Below are positions 7,635 through 15,896 of a DNA stretch of 64,000 nt, one piece after another. Under the pieces are notes generated by a model, which worked only from the letters and a program-made list of their open reading frames with translations, did no database searches and had not been told where the DNA came from. Origin of the DNA: Prevotella sp. (GTDB lineage Bacteria > Bacteroidota > Bacteroidia > Bacteroidales > Bacteroidaceae); contig JAFZSR010000016.1 of NCBI GenBank assembly GCA_017619275.1, positions 16,307-80,306 of the forward strand, given 5' to 3'. Numbering within the stretch: the stretch's first letter is position 1; every line of letters begins with the position of its first letter. Both the position numbers and the translations under genes were made by a program.

Positions 7635-8246
7635 CTGTCCCAGCACGGTGCCCACGGCATTCTTCACGTCGTTGGCCTTGTCGATCACGTCCTTCACTTC
7701 GTCAACTTTCTTGCCGACGACTTCTTTTGCCTGCTCCACCTTGTCGTTGGCAGCGTCGACGGCTCCTTCAACGGCACCTTTCACGACATCTACCTGCTCC
7801 TCGACAGCATCCTTGGCACCTTCCACCTTGTCGTCGACCAAGCCAACGAATCCCAGCAGCTGGTCCACGGGCTGCTCGCTAACGGTCTTGATGAGGTCTT
7901 TTGCGCGCTCGGCCACGTCGCTGTTGCTGATGGTACCCACCAACTCGCCAATCTTTGCGGCGTTGTCCTTCAGGAACTGCTGAGCAGTGCCCAGATACTC
8001 CTTGGCCTTCTCAGGATTGTCTTTGATGAATCCCACGGCCTTCTCTTGGATGTTTGACACCAGGGCGAAGAATCCCTCGCCATTGCCACTGGTGAGCTGT
8101 GCCTTCAGAGCCTCTACCAGACCAGAAGTTTCATTGGGGGCCTCTGCTTGTGGGTCGCCCTGTCCAGGAGTTGCGGTTTTGCCGAAGCACGAGGTGAGCA
8201 CGAGGGCTGCTACAGCCATCATTGCGAAAACGAATGTTTTTTTCAT
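7632..8246 (-). CDS. Helical lipoprotein, function unknown
   Basis: 204 residues with a lipoprotein signal peptide (MKKTFVFAMMAVAALVLTSC; Cys 20 follows a good lipobox). After a Pro/Gly-rich linker the rest is predicted helical and charged. The C-terminal 70 residues are low-complexity heptad-like repeats rich in Val, Asp, Lys and Ala (VEEQVDVVKGAVEGAVDAAN), reminiscent of apolipoprotein- or LEA-like amphipathic helices. I do not recognise a specific family. It lies 33 bases downstream of the GH10-like gene and may share its transcript. The stop codon is contributed by a heptamer repeat. Confidence 0.75.
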   Translation of the reverse strand: MKKTFVFAMMAVAALVLTSCFGKTATPGQGDPQAEAPNETSGLVEALKAQLTSGNGEGFFALVSNIQEKAVGFIKDNPEKAKEYLGTAQQFLKDNAAKIGELVGTISNSDVAERAKDLIKTVSEQPVDQLLGFVGLVDDKVEGAKDAVEEQVDVVKGAVEGAVDAANDKVEQAKEVVGKKVDEVKDVIDKANDVKNAVGTVLGQ

Positions 8247-8279
8247 ACGGAAAAATGTTTTAAAGGGTTTATGGTTATT

Positions 8280-9797
8280 TCAAAGTTTTACTGCTTTCTT
8301 TGCTGGCTTGCTCTCGTTGTGTAAGCGGTTGAGGGCGGTGACCACATAGGTGCATTGGTTTGTGCCATCGGCGTAGGGCAGCTTCAAGAACGTTTGCTGC
8401 GTGATGGCCACGATGTGTGAGGCATCGTCAAGGTTCTGCTGCTCTCCCTTTTCAAAGCGGTACACCACATAGCTGGTGGCCATGTCGTCCCACTTCTTCC
8501 CCTTGGGGGCCGTCCAGAAGAGCACGTAGCCGTCGGGCATCCAGATGGGCTTCAGCTTGCGGGGCTTGGCGGGTGCCTTCTTGTCGATGAAGGGCATCAG
8601 GGGCTGCAGGGCGGGAGTGCGCCAGTAATATTGGCGCAGCATAGTGGCGTAGTTGCCGGGATTGTCGACGGCGGCTTTGGCATACCACAGCACGGTGCCC
8701 TTCACGGCGGGCAGCTGCTGGTGCAGCTGGTGCTTGGCAGCCTGCTGGTGCTGAGAAGGGTTCTGCGGGTCGGCGTTCTTCACGGTGCGCTCGATGTCCT
8801 CGCCGATGAAGAGGGGCCTGTTTGAGGCATACTGTGCCCACCAGCGGATGAGCGTGTCGTAGTCGGCGGCCTTGTTGCCAATCTCCCAGTAGATTTGTGG
8901 CACGCAGTAGTCGAGCCATCCGTTGTTCACCCAAAGCAGAATGTCGGCGTAAAGGTCATCGTAGTTCTGTAGTCCGTTGGTCGCGCTGCCTATATCAGCG
9001 CTTTTCTTGTTGCGATAGATGCCGAAGGGCGAGATGCCCACCTTCACCCAGGGCTTGGTGGCATGTACGGTTTCGTAGAACTGGCGTATGAAGAGGTTCA
9101 CGTTGTGGCGTCGCCAGTCGGCGCGGTTGCTGAATCCGTTGGGGTATTGCTGGTACTGCAGGTCGTCGGGGATGGGAACGCCGGCCACGGGGTAGGGGTA
9201 GAAGTAGTCGTCCATATGGATGCCGTCGATGTCGTAGCGGCTCACGATGTCGCGCGCTACTTGGCAGATGTAGTCGCGGTTCTCGGCGATGCCGGGGTTC
9301 AGAATCTTTTGTCCGTCGTAGTCGAAGCACCACTCTGGATGGCGCACCACTACATGGTTCACCGACAGCGAGGTGGTGCCCTTGGTTTTGGCGCGATAGG
9401 GGTTGATCCAGGCGTGCAGCTCCATCTGGCGGGCGTGGCATTGGTCAATCATCCACTGCAGCGGGTCCCAATAGGGCGAGGGGGCTTTGCCCTGCTGCCC
9501 GGTGAGGAAGCGGCTCCATGGCTCCAGGTCGCTGGGGTAGAGGGCGTCGCATTCGGGGCGCACTTGGAAGATGATGGCGTTCACGCCCATGAGTTGCAGC
9601 TCGTCGAGCTGCTGGGCAAGTGTCTGCTGCATCTTCTCGGTGCTGAGGCCTTGGAACTGTCCGTTCACGCATTGTATCCATGCTCCGCGAAACTCGCGCT
9701 TCTGCGCCACTGCGGGGATAAATGACAAATGACAAATGATGAATGCGAAGGCTATCACCTTCATCCACGTTGTTAACCCTTTTCTTGTCTGTATCAT
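8280..9797 (-). CDS. GH10-like (GHL10, YngK-type) secreted glycosyl hydrolase family protein
   Basis: 505 residues, with a second possible start at 9764 (MKVIAFAFIICHLSFI). The N-terminus is a signal peptide ending in AVAQ. The GHL10 domain follows directly: REFRGAWIQCVNGQFQGLS, then MGVNAIIFQVRPECDALYPS, ELHAWINPYRAK, a DIDGIHMDDYFYPYP segment and WLDYCVPQIYWEIGNKAADYD, the expected order of a TIM barrel. A C-terminal fibronectin-III-like domain (PIWMPDGYVLFWTAPKGKKWDDMA) ends the protein. Family members are thought to act on cell-wall-associated glycans or act as lipoproteins, but substrates are poorly known. Part of the signal peptide (ICHLSF) is encoded by a heptamer repeat at 9721-9748. 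Confidence 0.85.
   Translation of the reverse strand: MIQTRKGLTTWMKVIAFAFIICHLSFIPAVAQKREFRGAWIQCVNGQFQGLSTEKMQQTLAQQLDELQLMGVNAIIFQVRPECDALYPSDLEPWSRFLTGQQGKAPSPYWDPLQWMIDQCHARQMELHAWINPYRAKTKGTTSLSVNHVVVRHPEWCFDYDGQKILNPGIAENRDYICQVARDIVSRYDIDGIHMDDYFYPYPVAGVPIPDDLQYQQYPNGFSNRADWRRHNVNLFIRQFYETVHATKPWVKVGISPFGIYRNKKSADIGSATNGLQNYDDLYADILLWVNNGWLDYCVPQIYWEIGNKAADYDTLIRWWAQYASNRPLFIGEDIERTVKNADPQNPSQHQQAAKHQLHQQLPAVKGTVLWYAKAAVDNPGNYATMLRQYYWRTPALQPLMPFIDKKAPAKPRKLKPIWMPDGYVLFWTAPKGKKWDDMATSYVVYRFEKGEQQNLDDASHIVAITQQTFLKLPYADGTNQCTYVVTALNRLHNESKPAKKAVKL
9721..9748. repeat. AATGACA heptamer array in a signal-peptide region
   Basis: Four units on a 7-base period (AATGACA, AATGACA, AATGATG, AATGCGA); on the coding strand they read TGTCATT and encode the hydrophobic core of the signal peptide. 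Confidence 0.8.
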
Positions 9798-9835
9798 CCG
9801 ATAAATCCGTTTTTAGTTCAATAGGAAGTGGTGTG

Positions 9836-10456
9836 TCATTTCAGGTAATCGTAGATCTCCTTCGTCCAGTCCTCGCCGTTCTTGGGGCAGAAAGTGCGCA
9901 TGCCTATCTGGCTGGCCACGGCCACGTTGCGTGGGCCGTCGTCAACGAAGAGGCACTCGTGGGGGAAAGTCTTTTCGGCCATGAGTACTTGGCGGAAAAA
10001 AAGGTCGTTGGGTTTCATCACCTTCAGACGGTAACTCATGTAGAGGGCGTCGAGGTAGTGTTCAAGTGAATGGCCCTCGCCGTCGAACTCGTCGGAGAGG
10101 ATGAACGACATCATGTAGGGGTTGGTGTTCGAGAGCAGCACCAGGCGATAGCCCTCGCTGCGCAGTTGCTTCAGGACTTGCAGGTTGCGGCGGGGAATGT
10201 CGCCGCAGTAGCCCAGCCAAGCGTGACGGCACTCGTCGTAGCTCACTTCGCGTCCCACCAGTCGGCTTATCTCGGTTCTGAACTCCTCGGCTGTGATCTG
10301 CCCTTCCTCTAACTGGCCGAAGATGCCGCCCTGCGTGTAGGGGTCGAGGCGCTGCGCTGCGTCGGCCAGTCCCAGAGCTTGGAAGCGGCGCACGGCCTCG
10401 TCGTGGTCGATGGTGATGATGACACCACCCATGTCGAATATAATTGTTTTTATCAT
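9836..10456 (-). CDS. HAD-superfamily hydrolase (YihX/epoxide-hydrolase-N-like)
   Basis: 206 residues. HAD motif I is IIFDMGGVI (a variant with Gly-Gly instead of the second Asp position in some subfamilies), motif II is VLLSNTN, the Lys is in YRLKVMKPN, and motif III/IV is CLFVDDGPRNV. The helical cap lies between residues ~15 and 90. It probably dephosphorylates small sugar or nucleotide phosphates in the cytoplasm; substrate cannot be told from sequence. It starts 6 bases after smpB, so the two genes are co-transcribed. Confidence 0.85.
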   Translation of the reverse strand: MIKTIIFDMGGVIITIDHDEAVRRFQALGLADAAQRLDPYTQGGIFGQLEEGQITAEEFRTEISRLVGREVSYDECRHAWLGYCGDIPRRNLQVLKQLRSEGYRLVLLSNTNPYMMSFILSDEFDGEGHSLEHYLDALYMSYRLKVMKPNDLFFRQVLMAEKTFPHECLFVDDGPRNVAVASQIGMRTFCPKNGEDWTKEIYDYLK

Positions 10457-10462
10457 TTGCGT

Positions 10463-10942
10463 TCAATAGTGCTTGATGGCGCGGTCCATTTCGCGCCGGT
10501 CTTCCTTCTCCTTCAGCGTCTGCCGTTTGTCGAAGGCTTTCTTTCCCTTGCACAGGGCGATGTCGACCTTGGCCCTGCCTTTGTCGTCGATGAAGATGAG
10601 GGTGGGCACGATGGTGTAGCCCGTTTGCTTGGTGGCGCTCTCCAGTCGGTTGATTTCGCGGCGAGTGAGCAGCAGCTTGCGGTCGCGCTTCTGCTCGTGG
10701 TTGTTGTACGAGCCGTAGAAATAGGGACTCACCGACATACCCTTCACCCACAGCTCGCCTCGGATGATGGTGCAGTAGGTGTCGACGAGCGACGCCTTGC
10801 CAGCACGTATCGACTTGATCTCGGTGCCGGTGAGCACGATGCCGGCGGTGAACTCCTCGATGAAGAAGTATTCAAATGCCGCCTTGCGGTTCTTTATCTG
10901 TACGGGACTCTTCTTGCGTAGTTCCTGTTCTTGTTTGTTCAT
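10463..10942 (-). CDS. smpB: SsrA-binding protein SmpB
   Basis: 159 residues, the usual length. Conserved landmarks are [37 protein letters not shown], the [21 protein letters not shown] segment, and the basic C-terminal tail [26 protein letters not shown], which enters the mRNA channel during trans-translation. SmpB binds tmRNA and rescues stalled ribosomes. The tmRNA gene itself was not found in the window. It is followed by the HAD gene and preceded by the DMP19 gene on the same strand. Confidence 0.96.
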   Translation of the reverse strand: MNKQEQELRKKSPVQIKNRKAAFEYFFIEEFTAGIVLTGTEIKSIRAGKASLVDTYCTIIRGELWVKGMSVSPYFYGSYNNHEQKRDRKLLLTRREINRLESATKQTGYTIVPTLIFIDDKGRAKVDIALCKGKKAFDKRQTLKEKEDRREMDRAIKHY

Positions 10943-10997
10943 TGCTTTCCCTTATGTTAGGGAGATGGGGGATGGAGTGGGGGACTCCAACCCTGGG

Positions 10998-11504
10998 TTA
11001 TACAATTGTGGCGAATTGCTCGATGTGCTCGTCGATGTAGCGTGCCACCTGCTCGGTGAGTTCTTCCTCGTTCTCCACGAACCAGTCGTCGTAGTCGTCG
11101 AACTGCGGGAATCGCTCGAAGAGGGCCATGAACTCCTCGTCTGTGCAGTCGCGCTCCAGCTCTTCGCGGTTTTCGAGCCACAGCGTGTGCAGCTCATAGA
11201 TTCTCTTGCCCAGTTCGCGCATGCCCCACATCTTGTTCAGTGCCTTGGCAAAGGGGTTTTTGAAGATGAAGGGGCCGTAGCCGTTGTGGATGAGCTGCAC
11301 AAATCCGCCACTGCACACCTCGGTATGAAGCGTGTCCCAGCAGAGCAGCGTCATCTGGTCGGCATTCAACTCGGCCAATGTTTCAGGGGTGGGTTCGCCG
11401 CCGATGGCATTGCGCAGTGCATCGATAAACACCTGCACGAAGGCATCCATGCCCTCCAATGCGGCCTGGCTCAGGTCTTGGTCTTTAAGAGTTATCTGTT
11501 TCAT
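10998..11504 (-). CDS. DMP19/DUF4375 family protein
   Basis: 168 residues from ATG 11504 (MKQITLKDQDL). A longer frame exists but its extra 28 residues are encoded by promoter sequence. The conserved core is LAELNADQMTLLCWDTLHTEVCSGGFVQLIHNGYG, as in DMP19-like proteins; the C-terminus is very acidic (FPQFDDYDDWFVENEEELTEQ), consistent with the DNA-mimic idea proposed for DMP19 in Neisseria, though that role is not shown for Bacteroidetes members. A -7 box ends only 6 bases before the ATG, so the message may be nearly leaderless. smpB follows after 55 bases. Confidence 0.8.
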   Translation of the reverse strand: MKQITLKDQDLSQAALEGMDAFVQVFIDALRNAIGGEPTPETLAELNADQMTLLCWDTLHTEVCSGGFVQLIHNGYGPFIFKNPFAKALNKMWGMRELGKRIYELHTLWLENREELERDCTDEEFMALFERFPQFDDYDDWFVENEEELTEQVARYIDEHIEQFATIV

Positions 11505-11510
11505 CGCGTG

Positions 11511-11518
11511 CAAAAGTA
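11511..11518 (-). promoter_or_regulatory. -7 box TACTTTTG for the DMP19 gene, very close to the start codon
   Basis: Only six bases separate the box from the ATG, so the transcript start is at or within a few bases of the start codon. Confidence 0.6.
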
Positions 11519-11579
11519 CAAAAATAAATTCATTTGCGCAAGCAAATGCCCTTTTTTTGCGCTGTCGTGGCAATAATGG

Positions 11580-11619
11580 GAGATACAAAAAGAAAAATGC
11601 GTTTTTCTTTTTGTATCTC
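11580..11619. repeat. Perfect 18-bp hairpin between divergent promoters
   Basis: 11580-11597 pairs without mismatch with 11602-11619 around the loop TGCG. It sits just upstream of the plus-strand -7 box at 11632 and upstream of the minus-strand promoter at 11511. Confidence 0.8.
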
Positions 11620-11631
11620 TCACTAATTTCG

Positions 11632-11639
11632 TAACTTTG
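11632..11639 (+). promoter_or_regulatory. -7 box TAACTTTG for the DUF2851-dprA operon
   Basis: A good TAnnTTTG match, 40 bases before the ATG at 11679. Confidence 0.65.
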
Positions 11640-11678
11640 CAGCCAACTCTAAAGACAAAGAAAAACAATCATTGCTGC

Positions 11679-12974
11679 ATGGAACAATTGCTGCACTATG
11701 TGTGGAAACACAAGATGCTGCCCCTGACACCCCTCGCCACTACCGACGGCCGCGAGGTGGAGGTGATTGACCCGGGACTGCACAACCGCAACGCGGGGCC
11801 CGACTTCTTCAACGCCAAGGTGCGCATCGGTGGCACGCTGTGGGTGGGCAATGTTGAGCTGCACCTGCGGTCGGCCGACTGGTATGCCCATGGTCACGAC
11901 CGCGACCCACATTATAATAATGTGGTGCTGCACGTGGTGAGCCAGGCCGATGCCGAGGTGCTGACAGAGGACGGCAAATACCTGCCGCAGATGGAACTTC
12001 AGGTGCCACTGCAGGTAAAAGAGCACTACGAGGAACTGCTCCATGCCGACCGCTATCCACCCTGCTACAAGGTGGTGGGCCAGTTGAGCTCGCTTTTGGT
12101 GCACTCGTGGATGGCTGCCCTGCAGACCGAGCGCCTGGAGCAGAAGACGCAAGCCATCGCCCGTCGTGCCGAGCTGGCGCAAGGCTCGTGGGAAGATGCT
12201 TTCTTCCAGACACTGGCCCGCAACTATGGCTTTGGCATCAATGGCGAAGCATTCGAGCAATGGGCGCAGGGAATCCCCCTGAACGCCGTGGGCAAGCATC
12301 GCGACGACCTTTTCCAAGTGGAGGCTTTCTTCATGGGACAGGCAGGTCTGCTCACCCCCGGAAGTATTCCCCAGCGCCACCGCGACGATGCCTTGCAAGA
12401 GGGCTACTTCACCCGACTGCGCAACGAATATCTCTACCTGCAGCACAAGTTCCAGCTGCAGCCCATGGACTATGCCGCATGGCGATTCCTGAGACTCCGT
12501 CCGCAGAATTTCCCCCACATCCGCATCGCACAGATGGCCACGCTCTACCATGAGCGACGGCTCGGTTTGAGCACTCTGCTGGAGTGTCAGAGCGTGGAGC
12601 AGCTGAGACAGCTGATGGCTACGCACGTTACTCCCTACTGGGAGACGCACTACGGCTTTGGTGCCGAGAGCGCGAAGAGCGGCAAGTGGCTCAGCAAGGC
12701 ATCGGCCGACCTGCTCATCATCAACACCGCCATCCCCATGCTCTTCGCCGTGGGGCGCCATCGCCACAACGAAGATTTGTGCGATCGAGCCTTCGACCTG
12801 CTGGAGCAGATGAAGGCCGAACGAAACCACATTATCACCATGTGGCAGGAGTGTGGACTGCCCGTGAAGACCGCCGGCGACTCGCAAGCACTCATCCAGC
12901 TAAAGCGCGAATACTGCGACCGAAAAGAATGCCTTCGCTGTCGCTTTGGGTACGAATACCTACGAATAAAATGA
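11679..12974 (+). CDS. DUF2851 family protein
   Basis: 431 residues from ATG 11679 (MEQLLHYVWKHKML), the start used by the family; the frame upstream is promoter sequence. Family hallmarks are EVIDPGLHNRNAGPDFFNAKVRIGGTLWVGNVELH-type text early on, then HGHDRDPHYNNVVLHVV. The C-terminus has a Cys-rich end (YCDRKECLRCRFGYEYLR). DUF2851 is common in Bacteroidetes and no function is established; the N-terminal part recalls nuclease-like folds, which is only an inference. The stop overlaps the thioesterase start (ATGA at 12971-12974), and dprA and queH follow, so this is the first gene of a nucleic-acid and housekeeping operon. Confidence 0.9.
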   Translation: MEQLLHYVWKHKMLPLTPLATTDGREVEVIDPGLHNRNAGPDFFNAKVRIGGTLWVGNVELHLRSADWYAHGHDRDPHYNNVVLHVVSQADAEVLTEDGKYLPQMELQVPLQVKEHYEELLHADRYPPCYKVVGQLSSLLVHSWMAALQTERLEQKTQAIARRAELAQGSWEDAFFQTLARNYGFGINGEAFEQWAQGIPLNAVGKHRDDLFQVEAFFMGQAGLLTPGSIPQRHRDDALQEGYFTRLRNEYLYLQHKFQLQPMDYAAWRFLRLRPQNFPHIRIAQMATLYHERRLGLSTLLECQSVEQLRQLMATHVTPYWETHYGFGAESAKSGKWLSKASADLLIINTAIPMLFAVGRHRHNEDLCDRAFDLLEQMKAERNHIITMWQECGLPVKTAGDSQALIQLKREYCDRKECLRCRFGYEYLRIK

Positions 12975-13387
12975 AAACAACAATGAAATACTACTTTGAA
13001 ACCCGCATGGAGGTGCGCGACTACGAATGCGACATCGAGGGCATCGTGAATAATGCGCAGTACATCCATTATTGTGAGCACACGCGCCACCTATTTCTGA
13101 AGGAGTGCGGACTGAGCTTTGCCGAGATGCACCGCAAAGGCGTAGATGCCGTTGTCGCCCGCATGCAGCTGCAGTATAAGGTGCCCTTGTGCCCCGACGA
13201 TGAGATCATCTCGCGTCTGCGACTGGAGAAGGAGGGCATTAAATATGTGTTTTTTCAGGACATCTATCGCGCAGCCGACGAGCAATTGTGCTTCCGAGGG
13301 AAGATTGAGCTGGTTTGCTTGGTGAACGGAAGGCTGGGGCGCAGCGAGGACTATGACCGTGCCTTTGAGCGGTTCTTTGAACAATGA
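12971..13387 (+). CDS. Hot-dog fold acyl-CoA thioesterase (YbgC/4HBT type)
   Basis: 138 residues from ATG 12971, which overlaps the upstream stop; a second ATG at 12983 is possible. The sequence shows the hot-dog thioesterase signature: VRDYECDIEGIVNNAQYIHYCEHTRHLFL (the usual Asp-x-x-Gly-x-Val-Asn-x-x-x-Tyr motif, with the active-site Asp/Glu region), followed by MQLQYKVPLCPDDEI and FFQDIYRAADEQLCFRGKIELVCL. It should hydrolyse a short acyl-CoA; substrate not predictable. It lies inside the DUF2851-dprA operon with a 10-base gap to dprA. Confidence 0.88.
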   Translation: MKTTMKYYFETRMEVRDYECDIEGIVNNAQYIHYCEHTRHLFLKECGLSFAEMHRKGVDAVVARMQLQYKVPLCPDDEIISRLRLEKEGIKYVFFQDIYRAADEQLCFRGKIELVCLVNGRLGRSEDYDRAFERFFEQ

Positions 13388-13397
13388 ACATTGCAAT

Positions 13398-14525
13398 ATG
13401 CAAGAGCAAGACATACTATATACCATCGCACTGACCCGCATGACGGGTTTCAACTTCGCCACCGCCCTGCGCCTTTATCAGGAGCTGGGCAGCGGGCAGG
13501 CTGTATGGGAGCATCGTAACGACATAAAGGACGTGTTGCCCGAGTGCACCGACCGCTTGGCGGCAAGTCTGAAAGACTGGAGCCTGGCCTTGGCGCGCGC
13601 CGAGCAGGAGATGATCTTCATCGAGAAGCACCATCTGCAGGTGCTCTGCTATGGCGACAGCCGCTATCCGCAGCGACTGGCCGAATGTGCCGACGCTCCC
13701 ATCGTGCTCTACTATCTGGGCACCGCCGACCTGAACTGTCCACGCATTATCAACATTGTGGGCACCCGCCATTGCACGGCCTACGGTCAGGACTTGGTGC
13801 GCCATTTTGTTGCCGACCTGCGCCAGCTGTGCCCCCAGGTGCTCATCGTGAGCGGTCTGGCATACGGCATCGACATCAATGCCCATCGCCAAGCGCTGCA
13901 ACAGGGACTGGAAACGGTGGGCGTGCTGGCCCACGGACTCGACGAACTCTATCCGCCCCGCCATCGCGACACGGCCAAGCAGATGCTCACCCAGGGCGGA
14001 CTGCTCACGGAGTATATGTCGGAGACCAATGCCGACAAGGCCAACTTTGTGCGAAGAAACCGCATCGTAGCCGGTATGTGCGATGCCACCATTTTGGTAG
14101 AGAGTGCTGCAAAAGGCGGTGGACTCATCACCGCCGGCATCGCTCAGGACTACAACCGCGCCGTATTCGCCTTCCCTGGGGCGGTGGGTGCTCCCTATAG
14201 CGAAGGCTGCAACCATCTCATCCGCGACAATGGCGCCGCCCTCATCACCTCGGCGGCCGACATGGTCAACTTCATGGGTTGGCAAAACGATGCCCAACTG
14301 CAGCAAGCTAAGAATGAGGGCATTGAGCGCAGCTGTTTCCCCGAACTGAACGAAGAAGAACAGCTCGTGGTGAACGCGCTGCAAGCCACGGGCGACGTGC
14401 AGCAGAGCGTGCTCGCCGTGAAGACCAACATCCCCATCGGTAGGCTCACCGCCCTGCTCTTCCAACTGGAGATGAAGGGCGTGGTGCGTCCGCTGGCCGG
14501 AGGCAACTACCACCTTTTGAAGTGA
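13398..14525 (+). CDS. dprA: DNA-processing protein DprA (Smf)
   Basis: 375 residues from ATG 13398 (MQEQDILYTIALTRMTG). An N-terminal HhH/SAM-like region is followed by the Rossmann-type DprA core with IVGTRHCTAYGQ, VSGLAYGIDINAHRQAL, TVGVLAHGLDELYPPRH, NFVRRNRIVAGMCDATILVES and GGGLITAGIAQDYNR. A C-terminal winged-helix domain (LNEEEQLVVNALQATGD...GRLTALLFQLEMKGVV) completes the usual layout. DprA loads RecA onto incoming single-stranded DNA during transformation and is also widespread in non-competent species. It is preceded by the thioesterase (10-base gap) and followed by queH (10-base gap). Confidence 0.96.
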   Translation: MQEQDILYTIALTRMTGFNFATALRLYQELGSGQAVWEHRNDIKDVLPECTDRLAASLKDWSLALARAEQEMIFIEKHHLQVLCYGDSRYPQRLAECADAPIVLYYLGTADLNCPRIINIVGTRHCTAYGQDLVRHFVADLRQLCPQVLIVSGLAYGIDINAHRQALQQGLETVGVLAHGLDELYPPRHRDTAKQMLTQGGLLTEYMSETNADKANFVRRNRIVAGMCDATILVESAAKGGGLITAGIAQDYNRAVFAFPGAVGAPYSEGCNHLIRDNGAALITSAADMVNFMGWQNDAQLQQAKNEGIERSCFPELNEEEQLVVNALQATGDVQQSVLAVKTNIPIGRLTALLFQLEMKGVVRPLAGGNYHLLK

Positions 14526-14535
14526 AAGAAAGAGA

Positions 14536-15147
14536 ATGGTGAAAAAGAAGACTCCTGCCATCCTATTGCCCGAAGAAGGGTGCCACGAGGTGTTGCTGCA
14601 TGCCTGCTGCGCCCCGTGCAGCAGTGCCATTGTGGAATGGATGCTGCAAAACGACGTCAAGCCAACCATCTACTATTTCAACCCCAATATCTGGCCGCGT
14701 CAGGAATATGACATCCGAAAGGACGAGAGCAAGCGTCATGCTGAGAGTCTGGGATTGACGTGGATTGACGGTGACTACGACCACGACGTTTGGCTACAGG
14801 CGGTGAGCGGACTGGAACATGAACCGGAGCGCGGCAATCGCTGCCAGCAGTGCTTTAATTTGAGACTCACTGCTGCCGCCCAGCAGGCCCAGCGGATGAA
14901 CCTGCGTTATTTCGCCACCACCTTGGCATCGTCGCGATGGAAGAGCTTGGAGCAAATCAATGCTGCCGGGCTGCTGGCGCAGCAAACAGTGGAGGGAACC
15001 TGCTTTTGGGCACAGAACTGGCGAAAGGGTACGCTCACCGAGCGACGAGCACAGCTGTTGCGCCAATATGGCTTCTACAATCAGCAATATTGTGGCTGCG
15101 AATTCAGTTTCCAAAACATAAAAAAACAAAAATCGTTGGTAGATTGA
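14536..15147 (+). CDS. queH: Epoxyqueuosine reductase QueH
   Basis: 203 residues. QueH (formerly DUF208) signatures are all present: LLHACCAPCSSA at residue ~20, YYFNPNIWPRQEYDIRKDES, NRCQQCFNLRL, YFATTLASSRWKS and the C-terminal YNQQYCGCEFS. The paired cysteines bind an iron-sulphur cluster and a second metal. The enzyme carries out the last step of queuosine synthesis in tRNA, replacing cobalamin-dependent QueG. It is co-directional with dprA, 10 bases away. Confidence 0.95.
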   Translation: MVKKKTPAILLPEEGCHEVLLHACCAPCSSAIVEWMLQNDVKPTIYYFNPNIWPRQEYDIRKDESKRHAESLGLTWIDGDYDHDVWLQAVSGLEHEPERGNRCQQCFNLRLTAAAQQAQRMNLRYFATTLASSRWKSLEQINAAGLLAQQTVEGTCFWAQNWRKGTLTERRAQLLRQYGFYNQQYCGCEFSFQNIKKQKSLVD

Positions 15148-15158
15148 AAAACTTCATG

Positions 15159-15166
15159 TATATTTG
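15159..15166 (+). promoter_or_regulatory. -7 box TATATTTG before the DUF4254 gene
   Basis: A TAnnTTTG match 30 bases before ATG 15197, with a TTGG about 20 bases further upstream at 15136 that could serve as the -33 element. Confidence 0.55.
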
Positions 15167-15196
15167 CATGTTGAAACAATAATCAAAGGAATCATC

Positions 15197-15808
15197 ATGA
15201 CATTTACTGAGCAAGCAAACCGCATCTTCAGGCAAGCCATCAGTGACTATCACCTGACGGACAATGTGGATACACCCATCCGCAACCCCTACGAACGCAG
15301 TTCCATAGAGTACAGTCTCTACCTGAAGTGCTGGATCGACACCGTGCAGTGGCACTACGAGGACATTATCCGCGACCCCCACATCGAGCCATTGGCAGCT
15401 CTGGCCCTGAAGCGCCGCATCGACCGTTCGAACCAGGACCGTACCGACTTGGTGGAAGACATCGACAGCTACTTCCGTCAGCTCTACAGTGAGGTGAAGC
15501 CGCTGCCCGATGCCCGGCTCAACACCGAGAGTCCAGCGTGGGCCATCGACCGCCTCAGCATCCTTGCACTGAAGATTTGGCACATGCAGGAGCAGGCCGA
15601 GCGCACCGATGCCACCGATGAGCACCGGGCCAAGTGCAGTGCCAAGCTGGCAGTGCTGCAGGAGCAGCAGGTCGATCTTTCGCTGGCTATCGACCAGTTG
15701 CTCGAAGACATTGAGGCTGGTCGCAAGTACATGAAGGTCTATCGTCAGATGAAGATGTATAACGACCCCGCCACCAATCCCGTGCTCTACAAAAAGGTTG
15801 AGAGTTAA
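15197..15808 (+). CDS. DUF4254 domain protein
   Basis: 203 residues from ATG 15197 (MTFTEQANRIF); the upstream in-frame ATG at 15164 overlaps the promoter. It is an almost entirely helical protein with Bacteroidetes DUF4254 features (SIEYSLYLKCWIDTVQWHYEDIIRDP, ALKRRIDRSNQDRTDLVEDID, SPAWAIDRLSILALKIWHMQEQ). DUF4254 genes commonly sit beside glycosyltransferases of lipid A-core or surface glycan synthesis, as here with a GT9 gene 88 bases downstream; the molecular role is unknown. It has its own -7 box. Confidence 0.85.
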   Translation: MTFTEQANRIFRQAISDYHLTDNVDTPIRNPYERSSIEYSLYLKCWIDTVQWHYEDIIRDPHIEPLAALALKRRIDRSNQDRTDLVEDIDSYFRQLYSEVKPLPDARLNTESPAWAIDRLSILALKIWHMQEQAERTDATDEHRAKCSAKLAVLQEQQVDLSLAIDQLLEDIEAGRKYMKVYRQMKMYNDPATNPVLYKKVES

Positions 15809-15819
15809 ATCCCATCTAC

Positions 15820-15896
15820 AGTCTATAGTCTAAAGTCTTTAGTATACAGTCTAAAGCCTAGAGTCTATAGTCTACAGTCGTTAACCTACAGTCGAA
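15820..15896 (+). repeat. AGTCTAN heptamer array between DUF4254 and GT9
   Basis: Eleven consecutive, degenerate 7-base units (AGTCTAT, AGTCTAA, AGTCTTT, AGTATAC, ...) fill the gap and end at the ATG of the GT9 gene. Confidence 0.9.
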
